Shown: positions 46,889-58,849 of the stretch, one piece after another | Numbering within the stretch: the stretch's first letter is position 1 | Layout: each line of letters begins with the position of its first letter | DNA from: Galeopsis tetrahit | Taxonomy: Eukaryota; Streptophyta; Magnoliopsida; Lamiales; Lamiaceae | Length of the DNA stretch: 64,000 nt | Reading direction: 5' to 3' | Assembly (NCBI GenBank): GCA_963675135.1 | Contig: OY776131.1 | Location: 28,511,881-28,575,880, forward strand | Translations under genes and position numbers: made by a program | The notes under the pieces: generated by a model | Told to the model about the DNA's origin: nothing | Seen by the model: the letters and a program-made list of their open reading frames with translations, nothing else | Databases searched by the model: none

Positions 46889-48127
46889 TATACGGTGGAG
46901 TTTCCCCCAAGGATCTTACCATCCCGGACCGTAGTCCCCGCTAGCTATAACGACCTTTCCGTCGAAATAACCCATAATATCGTAAACATAGGTTCATGTA
47001 GCTAAGCAACAATTAAATTCACATAACATTTAAAGGTGACAAAGTGAATACATAGTAAGAAAATCCCACCTTAAAGTCTTGATTAATCTAAAAAATATCT
47101 AGTTTGACTTATCACGAACGTCTCTCGTCACCTAAAATAATAATAATAACGTGTCTTAAGATCACAACTAGTAAAGTTAAAATTATATATCCTATCTTAA
47201 AGGACATACAGATTACTAGATGTTATTCCAAAACTCAAATGAAATGAAAGTATATCCATTTTATATATAGGTATGTACATGCGTGTGTACGTATCGCATG
47301 CCACTTAACATATTAAAGGATAGAGAACGTATATATGCCACTGTCCAATCCGAAAATCATTACAAAAACCAAGAAATTTGCCTTATTAAAATTAGTTAAG
47401 AGATTTGAGTAAATTAAGAAATTTTCGAAATAATCCAATGCTAGTTAACCAGCCCTTAAAATATGGCCTTTTGGGCGCCATATATAATTCTTGACGAGAG
47501 AAACTCTAAGAAGCTTTAAACAAATGATATATACTGTAAAGAACACCATTTATGAAAAACAAGCATCTGAGTTTTAATATTAGCAAGGTTTATCATGCAA
47601 GTATTTATACAGTCTAGGGTTTAGTGATCTTTAATTTCAGCCTAAGACGTAGAGACATATAATTCATTACCCTAAGATTATCAAGAGAATAGGAAGCGTG
47701 AAAGAATAATAAATCTAGAAAAAGGGAAAGAGATTTACACAGTGCTTAAAAGAAGGAATTTGCTATTGCTTCAAGCCAGGAGAGAAGGGAGACGCCGTAC
47801 AACACCTTTTTAAACCAATCCACAAACTCCGTTCTATCGGTGACGAGATCCTTTCGATCGAAATTAAGAATATACGTGGGGTGTGTTTAAGCCGAGTGGA
47901 AAAACAATTTTATTTCTCTGGTGGTTTGATTAACTATCGAGAATAAAATAAAGGAGGAGAATTAAGATAAAATTTGTTGAGAAGATTTTGGGATTTAGAA
48001 GACTAGAAATAGGCTCTCAAGTTTGAATTTAGATATAACGAAATTTGAGAAACTTGGGCTTAAAAGGATTTGGCGTATAAAACTTTTAAATAATAATACT
48101 AGTAATTAATAATGAAAATCTGATTTT

Positions 48128-48324
48128 TGTTGTAAAACTAATACTTTTATTCCTTTTTCATCGAGTGTACAAAATGGAGTGGCATACCACCCTTTTATAG
48201 GGAGCAAGAGAAGCTCCTAAAATTCTAACATAAAGATCATCATAAGTGATCATCATAAGTGCTTATACTAGAATCATCTAAAAGTATTTGAAAGGACATC
48301 CATTTTATATATTATTTTATAACA
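48128..48324 (-). repeat. 3' LTR of young copia element
   Basis: Minus strand TGTTATAAAATAATATATAA to GTTTTACAACA. Contains the doubled word GATCATCATAAGT. Preceded on the minus strand by the polypurine tract CCAAGGGGGAG (48325-48335). Confidence 0.95.
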
Positions 48325-48335
48325 CTCCCCCTTGG
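48325..48335 (-). other. Polypurine tract of young copia element
   Basis: CTCCCCCTTGG on the plus strand directly abuts the LTR; on the minus strand CCAAGGGGGAG precedes TGTTATAAAA. Confidence 0.9.
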
Positions 48336-48466
48336 ATGTCCGTCATTACACAAAGAATATGCCTCGTTAAAAACCTTACTAGGGAAAAACCCAGTGGGAC
48401 AAAAACCTAGCAAGGGAAAAAGAGTACATATTACTTAGTGTATTCAATCTCCCCCTGATCCAAGCA

Positions 48467-51400
48467 TCATGCGGAATCCTTTAATCGACGCATTCCGATA
48501 CGCTTCACCAGCTTCTCAAATGTTGCAGTAGGTAGTGCCTTGGTAAATAAATCTGCTAAATTGTCACTTGAGCGGATTTGTTGCACATCGATCTCACCAT
48601 TCTTTTGCAACTCATGAGTAAAGAAGAATTTTGGTGAAATATGTTTAGTTCTATCTCCTTTAATGTATCCTCCTTTTAGTTGAGCTATACAAGCTGCATT
48701 ATCTTCATATAATAAAGTTGGAGGATTTTTATTGTCATGAGACAATCCACAATTCTTTCGAATATAATTAATCATTGACCTTAACCAAACACATTCCCGA
48801 CTGGCCTCATGAATTGCTATAATTTCAGCATGATTTTAAGAAGTGGCAGCAAGTGACTGTTTTGTAGATCGCCATGAAATGGCTGTACCACCACATGTGA
48901 ATACATATCCAGTTTGAGACCTTGCTTTATGTGGGTCAGATAAATACCCAGCATCAGCATAACCAAGCAATTCAGGTCGAGATTTATTTGAATAAAATAG
49001 GCCAAGATCAACTGTTCCTTGGAGATAGCGAAAAATGTGTTTTATACCATTCCAATGTCGCCTTGTGGGAGATGAACTAAATCTTGCTAGTAAATTAACT
49101 GCAAATGATATATCTGGCCTTGTGCAGTTAGCAAGGTACATAAGTGCACCAATTGCACTGAGATATGGTACTTCAGGACCAAGTATCTCTTCATTTTCAT
49201 CTCGCGGTCTGAAAGGGTCTTTATTAGGATCGAGTGACCGGACGACCATTGGGGTACTTAGTGGATGTGCCTTTTCCATATAGAACCTCTTTAAAACCTT
49301 TTGGGTGTAAGCAGTTTGGTGGACAAAAATTCCACCTTCGAGGTGTTCAATTTGCAAACCAAGGCAAAATTTTGTCTTTCCAAAATCCTTGATCTCAAAT
49401 TCTTTCTTTAAATATGCAACTGCCTCTTCGAGCTCTTCAGGAGACCCGATTAAATTGAGATCATCAACATACACTGCAATTATCACAAAACGTGATCCAT
49501 TTTTCTTTATAAAAACGCATGGACATATTGGATCATTGGTATAACCTTCCTTGACTAGACATTCGGTAAGACGATTATACCACATACGTCCAGATTGTTT
49601 GAGCCCATACAAAGACCTTTGCAATTTAATAGAATAAATTTCTCTTGGATTTGATTTACATGCTTCAGGCATGTTTAATCCTTCAGGGTATGTTTGTTTT
49701 GGGATTATGTAGGATGGGGGGAATCCTGGATGGGGAAATCTTGGATGAGGAAATCCTGATGAATAGTAATTGTGTGTGTTTGTTTTGGGATTTTGAGTAG
49801 GATGAGATGTAACTTTATGTCAAATCAAATTGTGTAAGAGTGGTTGGATGTGATGTAATAGTAGGATATAATGGTAGGATGTATAGATATTTTTAGGGAT
49901 GAGTGTAGTTGGATGGGGAAATCCGGATGTGAAATCCCAAAGTAGAACAAGGACGTGGGACGTTACGTCCCACGTCCGGACGGGTGAGTCCCAAAACAAA
50001 CATGCCCTCAGGGACTTTCATGTAGATATCCTTTTCAAGATTACCGTATAAGTATGCAGTGACTACGTCCATTAGACGCATCTCAAGTTTTTCATGCACG
50101 GTAAAACTTACAAGATATCTAAATGTAATTGCATCCATCACAGGAGAGTATGTTTCATCATAATCAAATCCAGGTCTTTGTGAAAAACCTTGGGCTACCA
50201 ATCGTGCTTTATATCTCACAACTTCATTTTTCTCATTTCTTTTTCGCACGAATACCCATTTGTATCCCACTGGCTTTACACCTTCAGGTGTTTGGACTAC
50301 AGGTCCAAATACTTTTCGTTTTGCCAGTGAATCCAACTCGGATTGAATTGCATCTTTCCATTTTGGCCAGTCATTTCTACGCCGACATTCATCAACCGAT
50401 CTGGGTTCATGATCCTCAAATTCTTCCAAAAAATCAAGTGCTACATTATATGCAAAAACATTGTCAATGACTGTTTCTCTTCGGTTCCAACTTTTTCCCG
50501 TAGTGATATAATTTATTGAAGTTTCTACAACCTCATGCTCTTCAGGAGCAACATCTTCTGAGACAACTTCTTCAGGAAGCTGAATTTTCTCACTACGTGC
50601 GAGTTGTTCATCCTCATTTGACTCGTCGATCTTAATTATTCCTCTTTTCTTTCGAGGGTTTTTATCTTTGGAACCAAGAGGTCTACCACGCTTCAGGCGT
50701 GCTTTAGAATCATTAGCACTTGTTATTTGTCCTTCAGGGACATCAATCTTAACCGGAACATTTTCTGCAGGAATATGTGATTTAGTAACTCTTCTGGAGT
50801 CACTAAATGCATCCGGTAATTGATTTGCAATTTATTGCAAATGTATGATCCTTTGAACTTCTAGTTCACATTCTTTTGTACGAGGATCAAGGAAATCTAA
50901 TGCAATTTTCCAATTGATTTCTTTTTTCGGTTGATCCTTACTCCCCCTAATGTCGGGAAATGAGATTCATCAAAATGACAATCTGCAAATCTAGCAGTAA
51001 ATAAATCACCTGTTAATGGTTCAATATATTTAATTATAGAAGGTGATTCATACCCGACATATATTCCCAACCTTCGTTGGGGGCCCAATTTAGTTCGGTG
51101 AGGCGGTGCAATTGGAACATAAACCGCACACCCGAAAATTCTTAAATGGGAGATATTGGGCTCATAACCGAATGTTAATTGAAGGGGAGAAAGGTTATTA
51201 TAACTTGTCGGCCGAATTCTCACAAGTGTTGCTGCATGTAGTATAGCATGTCCCCAACCAGATAAAGGGAGTTTTGATTTCATTAACAATGGTCTAGCAA
51301 TTAATTGCAATCGTTTGATAAATGATTCGGCTAGACCATTTTGTGTGTGAACATGAGCTACAGGATGTTCAACACTTATTCCAATCGACATGCAATAATC

Positions 51401-52239
51401 ATAAAAAGCATGTGATGAATATTCACCAACATTATCTAAACGAATTTTCTTTATTGGGTGATCTGGAAATTGTGCTCGCAACTTTATTATTTGGGCAAGT
51501 AATCTTGCGAATGCCAAGTTGCGAGAGGATAAGAGACATACATGTGACCATCTCGTTGATGCATCAACTAGCACCATAAAATATCGAAATGGTCCACATG
51601 GTGGATCTACAGGCCCACACATATCACCATGAATTCGTTCTAGAAATGCAGGGGATTCAATCCCCACTTTAGTTGGTGAAGGTCTAACAATTAACTTCCC
51701 CTGAGAGCATGCAACACATGAGAATTCATTAGAATTTAACACCTTTTTATTTTCTAATGAATGGCCATGTGAATTTTCAATTATGCGCCTCATCATGGTG
51801 GAACCAGGATGTCCAAGGCGATCATGCCAGAAGAGAGTGAATACAGCTTTTCTAACACACGTTTCTTTCCAGAAACAACTTGTGTAATCAATAGACATTC
51901 ACTGTTTTTCTCATTTAGAGTCTCGATATGATACCCATTTTTGCGGATATCTTTAAAACTTAACAAATTTCTTTGAGACTTGGGAGACAGTAGTGCATTA
52001 TTTATAACTAGTTTAGTTCCTTCAGGGAGAAATATTGTGGCTCTTCCAGAGCCATCAATCAAATTTGCACTACCACTTATAGTGTTAACATTTGTCTCCC
52101 CCTTTTGCAAATGAGAAAAATATTTTTCATTTTTAAGTATAGTGTGTGTAGTAGCACTATCAATTAGACAAATATCACCATCACTATTCATTCCCAAATG
52201 TTTGGCATCCATTGCTTCTTCATAAAAAAAATAAAACAT
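48467..52239 (-). pseudogene. Copia pol (PR-IN-RT-RH) of young element
   Basis: Protease at about 52170 (CLIDSATTHTIL), integrase zinc motif (WHDRLGHPG...CVACSQGK), core with HGDMCGP, IRLDNVGEY and NGLAESF (D, D, E), RT with KARLVAQGF, SLYGLKQSGRMWYN and YVDDLNLIG, RNase H with YADAGYLSDPHKARSQTG and YEDNAACIAQLKGG. All catalytic acids appear intact. Breaks: a frameshift at about 51800-51900, a TAA at about 50836, a MITE at 49686-50007 and a TAA at about 48833-48835. The protein ends at 48467. It would have made all enzymes for copying; the MITE and the other breaks disable it. Confidence 0.9.
49686..50007. mobile_element. PIF/Harbinger-like MITE in RT, TSD TCA
   Basis: Left end GGGTATGTTTGTTTTGGGA and inverted right end TCCCAAAACAAACATGCCC, 322 bp, flanked by TCA at 49683-49685 and 50008-50010. 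A 3-bp duplication and GGGC-type ends fit PIF/Harbinger (Tourist-like). Removing it restores continuous RT similarity across CCTTCAGGGACTTTC. An internal palindrome GACGTGGGACGTTACGTCCC lies at about 49950. Confidence 0.9.
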
Positions 52240-52325
52240 AAATTAGAAATTAATATTAATAAAAGATGCAAAATATATAAATATTTTATTCATCATGAAA
52301 TACTTATAGGGTATTCATCATATGC

Positions 52326-53327
52326 TTAGTTAACATTGTTAAAGAAATCGGCTACATCAAGATGGGTCATAACCACATCATCACCATCAAGAGCAATATT
52401 GTTATCAATAAAATTTGTCTCAACATTTTTTGCCTTATTTTTCAAAGAAGCTTGACAAAGCTCAACAAGATGATCCGCTGTTCGACACACGCGGGACCAA
52501 TGACCTTCCATTCCACACCGGTAACAATGTTCCTCATATTTCTTCTTTTCTCCATTCTTTTCTCCATTGTCTCTCTTCTGGGAGACAACTTGTTTCTTGT
52601 CACGATCATGGTTGTTGTTATTATATGGAGTAAATCTACCACGACCGCGACCACGATTATTACCACGTCCTCGGCTACCACCACGTCCACGTCCACGACC
52701 ACGACCAGAATTTTGAGATTGAGTCGCATTCGCTTCAGGGAATGGACTAGAACCGGTGGGTCGGGACTCATGATTTTTCAACAATAATTCATTATTTTGT
52801 TCGGCTAAGAGAAGGCATGCTATTAGTTCAGAATATTTCTTAAAACCTTTTTCTCGATATTGTTGCTGCAGGAGCATATTCGAGACATGAAAAGTAGAGA
52901 ATATCTTCTCAAGCATATCATCATCAGTTATGGTTTCACCACATAACTTTAATTGTGAAGTAATTCTGAACATAGCCGAATTATATTCATTGACAGTTTT
53001 GAAATCTTGCAGACGTAGATGAAGCCAATCATACCAGGCTTTTGGAAGGACGACCATCTTCAGGTGGTCGTATCTTTCTTTTAAATTTCTCCACAAAACT
53101 AGTGGATCTTTCACTGTTAAATATTCAGTTTTCAATCCTTCATCCAAATGATGACGAAGGAAAATCATTGTTTTGGCACGGTCTTGATTTGATGCACTAT
53201 TATTTTCAACAATAGCATCACCAAGACCCATAGCCTCAAGATGAATTTCAACATCTAAAATCCATGACAAATAATTTTTTCCGGTGATATCAAGTGGTGC
53301 AAATTCAAGTTTTGTGAAAGTAGCCAT
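52326..53327 (-). CDS. Copia gag of young element
   Basis: An uninterrupted 333-codon frame from ATG 53327: KLEFAPLDITGKNYLSWILD at the N-terminus (gag N domain), a middle region with MLLQQQYREKGFKKYSELIACLL, an Arg/Gly-rich stretch (GRGRGRGRGGSRGRG, about residues 208-235), and a zinc knuckle CYRCGMEGHWSRVC (about residue 268). The length and layout are normal for copia gag. The start lies 124 bp after the LTR. Stop at 52326-52328; protease begins about 87 bp later in another context, so pol may be expressed by splicing or frameshifting. The gene looks functional. Confidence 0.92.
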   Translation of the reverse strand: MATFTKLEFAPLDITGKNYLSWILDVEIHLEAMGLGDAIVENNSASNQDRAKTMIFLRHHLDEGLKTEYLTVKDPLVLWRNLKERYDHLKMVVLPKAWYDWLHLRLQDFKTVNEYNSAMFRITSQLKLCGETITDDDMLEKIFSTFHVSNMLLQQQYREKGFKKYSELIACLLLAEQNNELLLKNHESRPTGSSPFPEANATQSQNSGRGRGRGRGGSRGRGNNRGRGRGRFTPYNNNNHDRDKKQVVSQKRDNGEKNGEKKKYEEHCYRCGMEGHWSRVCRTADHLVELCQASLKNKAKNVETNFIDNNIALDGDDVVMTHLDVADFFNNVN

Positions 53328-53433
53328 AATGAAGAATGAAATGAGAAAGGAGAAAGAAAAAACACTACCTTAATCTACCTTGAAGAGGTTCAAGTATATA
53401 ATACTTGAAAATATTATTTTGGCTCAACGTAGA

Positions 53434-53450
53434 GACTCGTGCTGATAACG
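53434..53450 (-). other. Primer-binding-site-like sequence of young copia
   Basis: On the minus strand CGTTATCAGCACGAGTC directly follows the 5' LTR end ACAACA. It differs from the initiator-Met site of the surrounding copia element. The tRNA was not identified. Confidence 0.55.
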
Positions 53451-53647
53451 TGTTGTAAAACTAATACTTTTATTCCTTTTTCAACGAGTGTACAAAATGG
53501 AGTGGCATACCACCCTTTTATAGGGAGCAAGAGAAGCTCCTAGAATTCTAACATAAAGATCATCATAAGTGATCATCATAAGTGCTTATACTAGAATCAT
53601 CTAAAAGTATTTGAAAGGACATCCATTTTATATATTATTTTATAACA
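53451..53647 (-). repeat. 5' LTR of young copia element
   Basis: 197 bp, differing from the 3' LTR at only two sites (T/A in the TTTTTCATCGAG word and A/G in CTCCTAAAATT). Confidence 0.95.
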
Positions 53648-53833
53648 ATTTTACATATATATATTTATTATATGCACGCATTTGTGTATTTAATTAAAAT
53701 ATTATATATAAATATTTCAATTAAATCAAATATATATAAACATATATTATCATTATTTTTTTAATATTAAGAAAAATATTATCTTATGCATTTTTAATAA
53801 CTTATTGTGATTGAAAAATTTACGGGTGTTACA

Positions 53834-54897
53834 CAACTGCAACCCCATCTACCTCCAAGACTGTGGCTTTCAAGGCAGCAAATACAAAAGCTGCAAGCAC
53901 CTCATCTGGCAAGACCTCTCTGAAAACAGAAGACTTTGAAGGATCAGATATGAGCCTAAAAGAGCAAATGGCCCTCATGATCAAGAGATTCGAAAGGATG
54001 AATACAATAAACAACAAATATAGAAAATTCTACAGGAATTATAAAGATAAGAGAGCTGGATCATCCTCTAGAGAATCAAGAGAAAGAACACCAGAAAGGT
54101 ATCCAAGGAAAGATGTGGAGTCATCTGACAGTCGAAGTTATAGAAGAAGAGATGCCACTCCTCCACGAAGAAGCACTACAAATCAGAAACCTGGATCATG
54201 CTTCAACTGTCATAAACCAGGACATTATGTCTATGAATGTCCAGACCTAAATCTAGAAGACAAAGAAGAAAGAAAGCCAAGAAGAGACAGAAGAAATTCA
54301 GACAGACAAGCAATGGTAACTGAAGAATCTGAATATCAAAGTGATGATCTTCCTTCATCACCAGACTGTCAACTCTTCTCAAATGATTCAGACGACTTAG
54401 CTATGATGGCCATAGGTGAAAATGAGGTAAACTCCTATACATCAACTTTTCACTTACCTGCTTCTTCACACACAGATGAGTTTAACTCATCTGTAGGCGA
54501 ATTTGAGAACACCTATTACCAATCCTTGGAAGAAGTAAAAGGTGATCTTGATATTGCCACTAGAGCTTTCATAGAAGTGGAAGAAGAGAACAAGGACCTA
54601 AGGAAAGAAATTGCTAGGTTGAAAAAGGTTAAGTTTGATAACACCCCTGAGTTGGTAACAATGAATGAAAGATTGAATAAAGAAGTGGAACTTCTTAAAG
54701 AAGAAAATACCACAATAACTCAGTTGTATGAGGGGATGTTAAAGACTCAAGCCTTAGAAACCAAGGAATTTCGTTCACTTCAGTCTAAGTTCGATGACCT
54801 TTTCCAAGCAAAAGAGCTCTTAGAAAAGGAGAAGGAAAGCCTTGATCAAAAGATATCAGAGTTCAATAAAGCATCTGCTACTATTGAAAATCTCTGA
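53834..54897 (+). pseudogene. Copia gag, C-terminal part with zinc knuckle
   Basis: This continues the gag cut at 46389. It reads TVAFKAANTKAASTSSGKTS, EQMALMIKRFERM, a zinc knuckle CFNCHKPGHYVYEC (about 54202-54243), an Arg-rich segment, then a long Glu/Lys-rich coiled-coil-like region (EEENKDLRKEIARLKK). The long coiled-coil gag tail is a Sirevirus feature. The frame closes at 54895-54897 after a frameshift near 54880; text continues in other frames (MGFGYEFNPSTSSPAEGST) to about 55060. Confidence 0.85.
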
Positions 54898-55062
54898 ATA
54901 TTATAGATCCAATGGCAACAAGATGGGTTTTGGTTATGAATTTAATCCATCAACATCTTCTCCAGCTGAGGGTAGTACACTTAACCAGTGTACTACTCCA
55001 TCACATGAAAAAGGCGAGTGTTCTAAACACAATGAACTAAAAGGCATCTGTATCAGCTAAGG

Positions 55063-57269
55063 TTAACCATCTTAACACCAGGAATGGCAAGAGAAAAGTT
55101 AACCTCAAGCACATACAGAGAAACAACAAACAGCCTAGACCATCTCGTTTGAGACAGTCTCAGCTGTATGCTGCTCTAGCCAAGAAGAAGAAATCTTCTT
55201 CACACAAATCTGTTCTCTTTGCACCCCCTATCTCTTATGATATTGTGAGAACAGAGGAGTATGGTCCATATAATCGTGTGCATCGATCAGCTAATGCACC
55301 CAGGCCTAATAATGTAACTAGTCAGAAGATAATCTACACACACTCCTATAAGAGGAAACCATCTGACAGTTACCTAGCTGACACAACTAACAACTCAAAC
55401 CATGCCAAGGTGTCAACTGGTAAGATTTGGTTCTGTGATGCCCGAGGGAGACAACTCAAATGCTCAAGGTTATTCAAACGACCAATGTGTATGTGGGTCC
55501 CCAAGGGTAGTACTAACACCCAAGGACCCAAGACAAAATGGGTACCTAAGACTTAATTTTTCTTGCAGGCAAGAAGGGACCTATACAGAAAAGGAGGTCA
55601 AGCAGGAGAAACTTGGTACATAGATAGTGGATGCTCAACTCATATGACTGGAACCAAAACCCTGCTGACCAACTATACAGAAAAGAAAGGTCCAAAAGTC
55701 TTCTTTGGTGATAACGTGCACGGTAACACAAAAGGATATGGCACCCTGAAAAATGGTGACATTGAGGTACATGATGTATCATATGTAGAAGGTTTGAAGT
55801 TCAATTTATTATCAGTTTCTCACTTTTGTGACACTGGTTACTCAGTAAAATTCTCTAAAGATGAGTGTCTCATAAGTGATAAACGAACAAAACAAACCCT
55901 TATAACAGGATCTAGAAAAGTTAGTATGTATCTTGCAAATTGGAACAGCTGTCCTAAGGATACACGTCTGCTTGTGAAAAGTCCTAAAGATATCAGCTGG
56001 CTATGGCACAAATGTCTTAGTCAACTGAACTTTAAGACTATGAACAAGCTAGCAAGGGAATCGTTAGTTGATGGACTGCCTAATGAACTCTACTGTAAAG
56101 ATCAGGTATGTGATGCATGTCAACAAGGAAAGCAGACAAAGGTCTCCTTCAAGACCAAGAAGACAGCATCAACCAGCAGAGTTCTGGAACTACTCCATAT
56201 GGATCTCTTTGGACCAATCACTCCAACCACACTTACAGGAAGGAAGTACACTCTTATTGTAGTAGATGACTATTCCAAGTTTACTTGGGTTATCTTCTTA
56301 TACAAGAAGAGTGAAACTCAGCAGAAGCTCCCTGAACTATTGAAGAGGATCCAAGTAGAGAAAGGAGAACCAATTGTGAAAATTAGAAGTGACAAAGGCA
56401 CTAAATTTATTAACTCTTATATTATTGCCTATTGTACTTCTAATGGTATTCAGCATGAGACAAGTGCAGCAAGAACACCACAATAAAATGGTGTAGCTGA
56501 AAGAAGAGTCAGAACACTTAAGGAAACTGCAAGAACTCTCCTTGCTGAATTCTCAACTCCTAAGAAACTATGGGCAGAAGCCATCAACATAGCTTGTCAC
56601 ACCCAAAATAGGTCAGGTATTCACAAAATTCATGAGAAAACCCCATATGAACTGTGGAAATGTAGGAAACCTAGAGTATCTTACTTTCATATATTTGGTT
56701 GTAAGTGTTTCATTCACAACAATGGGAAGAGTAAGTTGAATGCCTTCGATGCCAAAGCAGATGAGGGGATATTCTTGGGATATTCCTCTACTAGCAAAGC
56801 ATTTAGAGTATTCAACAAACGAACCCTTCTTGTGGAAGAAACACCTCATGTTGTATTTGATGAATCTTGTGAAAAGAATGCAGTAGAAACAGACTCAGCT
56901 GCAGATAAGATAAGGAAACTAGTGATCAAGTCTAGACCAGATGCGTTTATTGAAGTCAATGAACTATTTCCTGAAGAACCAGAGGAAGATAAACCACACA
57001 GACCTGTCACTAGATCTCAAACCCAAGCTGAGCAAGCTGACCTGAATCAAGATGCACCAATTCCAAATGCAAGGGGGAATGATCTCTTTGACACACAAGA
57101 TACAGATGATGATCGACCAAATCAAGTCAACCCTCCTGATGGCACTAGAGCAGATGAGAATCCAAGCTCATTTAATGCAGACACACCTGTGAGGAATACA
57201 TGGAGAAACAATCATCCATCAAACCTCATCTTAGGAGGAGCAGACTCAGGTGTCAAGACCAGAAGATAA
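55063..57269 (+). pseudogene. Copia gag-pol linker, protease and integrase
   Basis: The plus strand reads a basic linker (KVNHLNTRNGKRKVNLKHIQ), then at 55605 the protease WYIDSGCSTHMTG, then integrase: the zinc motif has WHKCLSQLNF where the second His is Gln, CDACQQGKQ is intact, LHMDLFGP and IRSDKGTKF carry the two Asp, and NGVAERR the Glu. Stops: TAA at 55554-55556 just before protease, TAA at 56484-56486 right before the Glu (a Gln codon is expected), and TAA at 57267-57269. The C-terminal part (HRPVTRSQTQ) is the usual IN-RT linker. Dead. Confidence 0.88.
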
Positions 57270-57314
57270 CTGAATCAGAACCCCCAGTCCTCTATGTTCT
57301 GCTAGTGTGCTTTC

Positions 57315-58544
57315 TTGTCCAACATTGAACCAGCTGACATAGAAGAAGCAATGACTGATAGCAATTGGATCACTGCTATGCAAGAAGAACTAAACCAATT
57401 CGAACGCATTGAAGTGTGGGAATTGGTAGATCGTCCTGAAAACCACAATGTAGTAGGAATAAAGTGGGTATTCAAGAATAAGAAGGACGAAAATGATGTG
57501 ATAACTAGAAATAAAGCAAGGCTAGTTGCAAAAGGATACTCACAATCTGAAGGAATTGATTATGATGAAACCTTTGCTCCAGTAGCCAGACTAGAAGCCA
57601 TTCGACTATTTCTAGCTTATACATCATATATGGGCTTCAAGGTATATCAAATGGATGTCAAAAGTGCCTTCCTAAATGGTATTCTGGTAGAAGAAGTGTA
57701 TGTAGAGCAGCCCCCAGGTTTTGAAAAAGGAAATCAAGTATATCGTCTGAAGAAGACTCTCTATGGTTTGAAGCAAGCCCCTATAGCTTGGTATGACACA
57801 TTGTCACAATTCCTTCTTGACAATGGATACACAAAAGGCAAAGTTGACAGAACACTTTTCAGAATACAAGAAGGAGAAGACATTCTAATGGTGCAAATAT
57901 ATGTAGATGATATTATATTTGGATCACCCAATCAAGATATGTGCAAGAAGTTCTCTGAACAAATGCAAGGAAAATTCGAAATGAGCATGATGGGTGAGAT
58001 GAACTACTTTCTAGGACTTTAAGTCAAGCAAAGTCCAGAAGGGATCTTCATCAACCAATCCAAGTATACCAAAAGCCTATTAGAAAGATTTAAAGCTCAA
58101 CAAAGCAAGACTGCAAGGATTCCAATGATGACTTCATTCAAAATGGAACCAGATGAATCTGGAAAAGCAGTTGATCAAGCTGAATATAGAGCACTTATTG
58201 GATCCCTCCTATACCTTACAGCCAACAGACCAGACATAACCTTTGATGTAGGAGTATGTGCTAGGTTTCAAGCAAACCCAAAGCAAAGTCATCTAGAAGC
58301 AGCAAGGAAGATTCTCAAGTACCTAAAAGGAACAGTCAACTTAGGACTATGGTACCTTACTGATGACAATCTAGAATTGAGTGGATACTTTGACTCAGAC
58401 TATGGTGGATGCAGAATAGATAGGAAGTCCACATCTGGAACCTGTCAATTTCTAGGCAACAAGTTGATTTCATGGTTCTCAAAGAAGCAAACATCTGTTG
58501 CAACCTCCACCACTGAGGTAGAATATATGGCAGTTGGGAGTTGA
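57315..58544 (+). pseudogene. Copia reverse transcriptase and RNase H
   Basis: RT: WVFKNKKDENDVITRNKARL, KGYSQSEGIDYDETFAPVAR, QMDVKSAFLNGIL, LYGLKQAPIAWYD and IYVDDIIFGS with both Asp. One TAA at 58020-58022 divides it (Gln expected); the frame then continues: SKYTKSLLERF, YRALIGSLLYLTANRPDI, then RNase H SGYFDSDYGGCRIDRKSTSG and STTEVEYMAVGS. TGA at 58542-58544 and TAG at 58551-58553 follow, and the RNase H C-terminus is lost where the text runs straight into the 3' LTR. Confidence 0.9.
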
Positions 58545-58557
58545 TGCAGTTAGCTGC

Positions 58558-58694
58558 TGTTGGGATATAAATTCACCCTAAGCCCCACTTGATGTTAGAA
58601 TAATTTTGATGGCCAAAACACTTAGAGTTTATAAATGTAATAGGATCAGCTGACTTGTATAGAACAGCTTAGACTAGTCTTGTGTGATCAACTG
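58558..58694 (+). repeat. 3' LTR of copia element, left piece
   Basis: TGTTGGGATATAAATTCACCC, matching 44069-44205. It ends at GATCAACTG, where the nested element is inserted; the right piece starts at 62290. Confidence 0.95.
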
Positions 58695-58849
58695 TGTTGG
58701 GATATGAATATCCTCAGTTTAGTTTTGATAAACCAAATCAAACATGTAATAGGATAAGTTGTATTGTATAGACAACTTTATTATACATCTTGTAATAGAT
58801 AGGACTCTGGTTAGAAGAGAAGACTTGTCAATGCTCTAGAAGAGAAGAG

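Larger units (their letters stand above)
48128..53647 (-). mobile_element. Young Ty1/copia element, TSD ATTTT
   Basis: LTRs of 197 bp at 48128-48324 (3') and 53451-53647 (5') differ at only two positions (about 1%). The target duplication ATTTT lies at 48123-48127 and 53648-53652. Minus-strand order: 5' LTR, primer-binding-like CGTTATCAGCACGAGTC (53434-53450), gag, protease, integrase, RT, RNase H, polypurine tract, 3' LTR. Complete in layout, with few stops; its coding region is interrupted by a MITE at 49686-50007. It is the most recent retrotransposon in this window. Confidence 0.95.
46390..53833. mobile_element. Solo LTR, TGTCACATCCCG type, TSD CAACT
   Basis: It begins TGTCACATCCCGATTTTAGG at 46390 and ends TACGGGTGTTACA at 53833, flanked by CAACT at 46385-46389 and 53834-53838. 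About 1.92 kb is LTR sequence (46390-48127 and 53648-53833); the rest is a complete copia element nested inside. There is no gypsy internal region, hence a solo LTR. Ends resemble the 20232-20875 LTR, so a chromovirus-type gypsy source is inferred. The LTR part has no ORF. Confidence 0.9.

Noticed and set aside
46666..46922. Repetitive peptide ORFs (NLLGQYTDW repeats)
   Set aside because: Produced by the 29-bp tandem repeat inside a solo LTR.
52362..52787. Plus-strand Thr/Ser-rich ORF and overlapping frames
   Set aside because: Antisense of the Arg/Gly-rich part of the copia gag.
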